From Aeromonas fluvialis (GTDB lineage Bacteria > Pseudomonadota > Gammaproteobacteria > Enterobacterales > Aeromonadaceae): 64,000 nt of DNA. Below are positions 62,414 to 64,000 of the stretch, one piece after another (position 1 is the first letter of the stretch; each line of letters starts with the position of its first letter). The translations under genes were made by a program, and so were the position numbers. The notes under the pieces were generated by a model. It made no database searches, had not been told where the DNA came from, and saw nothing but the letters and a program-made list of their open reading frames with translations. The stretch spans positions 1-64,000 of the forward strand of contig NZ_CDBO01000073.1 in the NCBI RefSeq assembly GCF_000819885.1, written 5' to 3'.

Positions 62414-63517
62414 CTAGCCGGTGAGAAACGCTTGCCCCCACATTTGCGCCTGAAAATAGATGGGGGTGAGTTTGGTCGGATCCAGCTGATATGTCGGCGC
62501 CAGCTGCGCCAGCAGGGCCCAGTTGCCCTGTTCATAGGTCCTGACCAGCTGAAACAGATGGAACAGGGGCCCTTCATGCCGCTCGATGGCTCGCTTTACG
62601 TTATTGGGCAAGTGGGCCTTGAGCGACTCAGATAACAGGGAGCCATCGAGCACCAGTCCGACCAGAAAAGCCCAACTTGCTTCGCGCTTGTCGAGGGCAG
62701 TGAGGGCGAGAAGTTCGCAGAAACGGCCGCGGGCGATAGCCATGCGGGAGCTGGCCTCCGGCATATGCTTGCTCATTCGGGCAAGACCGTTGATCAGCAC
62801 AAACTTGCGGATCTCCTGCTCCCCCAGATAGGAGAGGGCACGGGATACCGAGGTGATGGGTGCGGCATGATCGAAGCCGGGGGCGTTGACATAGGTGAGT
62901 AGCTGGCCCGGGAGCAAGGCATCCTGTTCCAGCAGACGGGCCACCTGGGCAAAGGAGAACTCCTCGTGGCAGATAAGCTGAAGAATCTGCTGTACCAGTG
63001 CCATGTCGGGCTGGGTCACCCGCTGATTGACCAGCTCGGGGCGGGCGAGAAAGCCGCCAGCAAAGAAGTCGACCCCGGCCTCTCGCAGCGGGAGAAAATC
63101 CGCCCAGGTTTCGATATCCAGCGCCATCCGCTTGTGTTCGGTGGGCTGGCAGATCCCCTCTTCGCCCATCCAGAATACCAGTAGACGGCTGGCGCCGAGC
63201 CAGCGTGGATCTCGGTTGACCCCATGAACGGCAAGCCGGCGTCGACTGTCTCGCCACTGTTCCAGCACAGGAAAGGAGGCGGGGAGCCGTTCGCTGGAAG
63301 CCTCGATCAGCGGGATCGCATCCTGATCTAACAGCAGGGGGAGCTGTTCATCGAGTTGTGCGTGGGTGAAGGGCACCAGATATTGGCGCCCCTGTGCCAA
63401 CAGGCGGCAATGTTGCGCCAGTGCAGGCCATTCGGCCGGTGAGCTGAGCTGATAGTCTATGCCGTAGGCCACCAGAGCCAGGCGACGATTGAAGATGGGA
63501 TAGCGACGCAACAGCAT
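62414..63517 (-). CDS. HDOD-domain signalling protein with degenerate EAL-like N-terminus
   Basis: A 367-residue YuxH-type protein. Residues 1-165 show an EAL-like pattern (RRYPIFNRRLALVAYGIDYQL; ETWADFLPLREAGVDFFAGGFL) without the catalytic EAL or metal residues; residues about 170-360 are an HDOD domain (LLPGQLLTYVNAPGF...ITSVSRALSYLGEQEIRKFVLI) that lacks HD catalysis. Such proteins work as scaffolds in c-di-GMP networks. It starts 4 bases after the GGDEF gene's stop, so both are on one transcript. Confidence 0.88.
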   Translation of the reverse strand: MLLRRYPIFNRRLALVAYGIDYQLSSPAEWPALAQHCRLLAQGRQYLVPFTHAQLDEQLPLLLDQDAIPLIEASSERLPASFPVLEQWRDSRRRLAVHGVNRDPRWLGASRLLVFWMGEEGICQPTEHKRMALDIETWADFLPLREAGVDFFAGGFLARPELVNQRVTQPDMALVQQILQLICHEEFSFAQVARLLEQDALLPGQLLTYVNAPGFDHAAPITSVSRALSYLGEQEIRKFVLINGLARMSKHMPEASSRMAIARGRFCELLALTALDKREASWAFLVGLVLDGSLLSESLKAHLPNNVKRAIERHEGPLFHLFQLVRTYEQGNWALLAQLAPTYQLDPTKLTPIYFQAQMWGQAFLTG

Positions 63518-63521
63518 GGGA

Positions 63522-64000
63522 TCACCGATAGGCCAGAGTACGGGCCCTCCCTTGTGACTTTGCGTGGTAGAGCGCCTGGTCAGCCTGCTCGGTCAGGGTC
63601 TGCCATGCTTCGTCCTGGGAGGGGACCAGATAGCTAAAGCCTATGCTAACCGTAATGAAATCAGCAACCCGCGAGGCGGGATGGGGCAGTTTTAAGCGGG
63701 CAAGCCCATCGTGGATCCGTGCGGACAGCTGTTCGGCCTCGCCGGGTTGGGGGGCGCAGAGCAGAATGACGAACTCCTCCCCGCCGTAACGGGCCACCAG
63801 ATTGGTGCTGCGCCGCTCGGCATCCCGCAGCACATGGGCCACCTGTTGCAGGCAAACATCCCCCTTGGCGTGGCCGAAGTGGTCGTTGTAGGCCTTGAAC
63901 TTGTCGACATCGATAATCAGCACCGCCAGCAGGTTTTGGGTGCGCCGTGCCCACTCCCACTCCCGCTGCATGGTGATGTCCCACTGGCGCCGGTTGGCGA
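63522..64000 (-). CDS. GGDEF-domain protein, C-terminal part (cut by window edge)
   Basis: The C-terminal 159 codons of a diguanylate cyclase. The frame stays open to the window edge and opens ANRRQWDITMQREWEWARRT, the standard start of a GGDEF domain, so the true N-terminus lies outside. Intact site RYGGEEFVILL and metal region IIDVDKFKAYNDHFGHAKGD. Co-transcribed with the HDOD gene. Sensor domain not visible. Confidence 0.92.
   Translation of the reverse strand, partial: ANRRQWDITMQREWEWARRTQNLLAVLIIDVDKFKAYNDHFGHAKGDVCLQQVAHVLRDAERRSTNLVARYGGEEFVILLCAPQPGEAEQLSARIHDGLARLKLPHPASRVADFITVSIGFSYLVPSQDEAWQTLTEQADQALYHAKSQGRARTLAYR

Noticed and set aside
1-64000. tRNA, rRNA or known riboswitch
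   Set aside because: No cloverleaf with a T-arm GGTTCGAATCC-type block and no recognisable riboswitch core was found by eye; a tRNAscan/Rfam run would be decisive.

Overview
The window is about 64 kb of GC-rich gammaproteobacterial chromosome, almost certainly from Aeromonas or a very close relative. The main reasons are a (broken) glycerophospholipid-cholesterol acyltransferase gene of the type that marks Aeromonas, an Aeromonas-like OmpA, and many gene neighbourhoods shared with enteric and Vibrio chromosomes (mutY-yggX-mltC, rnr...rlmB, srmB<>trmN, zur<>dusA, znuCB<>znuA, pqiABC). No rRNA, tRNA, phage, complete insertion sequence or CRISPR array was seen.

Layout. 1-3.3 kb: a fragment, a small Cys-rich protein and a four-gene operon of a J-domain co-chaperone with three unknown proteins. 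3.5-7.3 kb: scsABCD periplasmic thiol/copper-tolerance operon. 7.4-9.6 kb: plsC, then a sigma-54-driven psp operon (pspA-pspC-pspG, without pspB). 9.6-14.2 kb: GIY-YIG protein, solute-binding protein, two drug/metabolite exporters, a uracil-DNA-glycosylase-like protein and a LysR regulator. 14.2-21.5 kb: the Zur-regulated znuCB<>znuA zinc importer and, between znuA and mepM, a lapG / TAXI-binding-protein / shortened lapD-like gene group. 21.5-30.7 kb: dehydrogenase, YjaG, MarR regulator with a BCCT osmolyte carrier, cca, mutY-yggX-mltC and an OB-fold stress protein. 31-34.5 kb: frameshifted acyltransferase, ompA and a diguanylate cyclase. 34.6-40.4 kb: rnr and rlmB, separated by an AT-richer island that reads as three integron-type gene cassettes with attC sites but no integrase, bracketed by related inverted repeats. 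40.4-41.5 kb: a Crp/Fnr regulator whose 3' end is repeated in tandem. 41.5-53.3 kb: elaA-like, srmB, trmN, brnQ, cheX-zur<>dusA, a peptide-binding protein, PCuAC copper chaperone and an outer-membrane barrel. 53.4-64 kb: SDR, proS, an RlmCD-like rRNA methylase, pqiABC, a divergent Hfq paralogue, HAD phosphatase, HDOD protein and a truncated GGDEF gene.

Connections. Zinc control is unusually complete here: the Zur repressor gene, its probable operators and its transporter targets all lie in the window. Copper/thiol stress is covered by scsABCD and PCuAC, envelope stress by psp, pqi, mepM, mltC and ygiW-like genes, and c-di-GMP signalling by a lapD-like receptor, LapG, two GGDEF proteins and an HDOD protein. 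The points that most deserve a second look are the integrase-less cassette array, the TAXI/LapD-like/LapG group, the second Hfq, and three separate places where the 3' end of a gene (znuB, the outer-membrane barrel, the Crp/Fnr gene) is duplicated just downstream of the intact gene.
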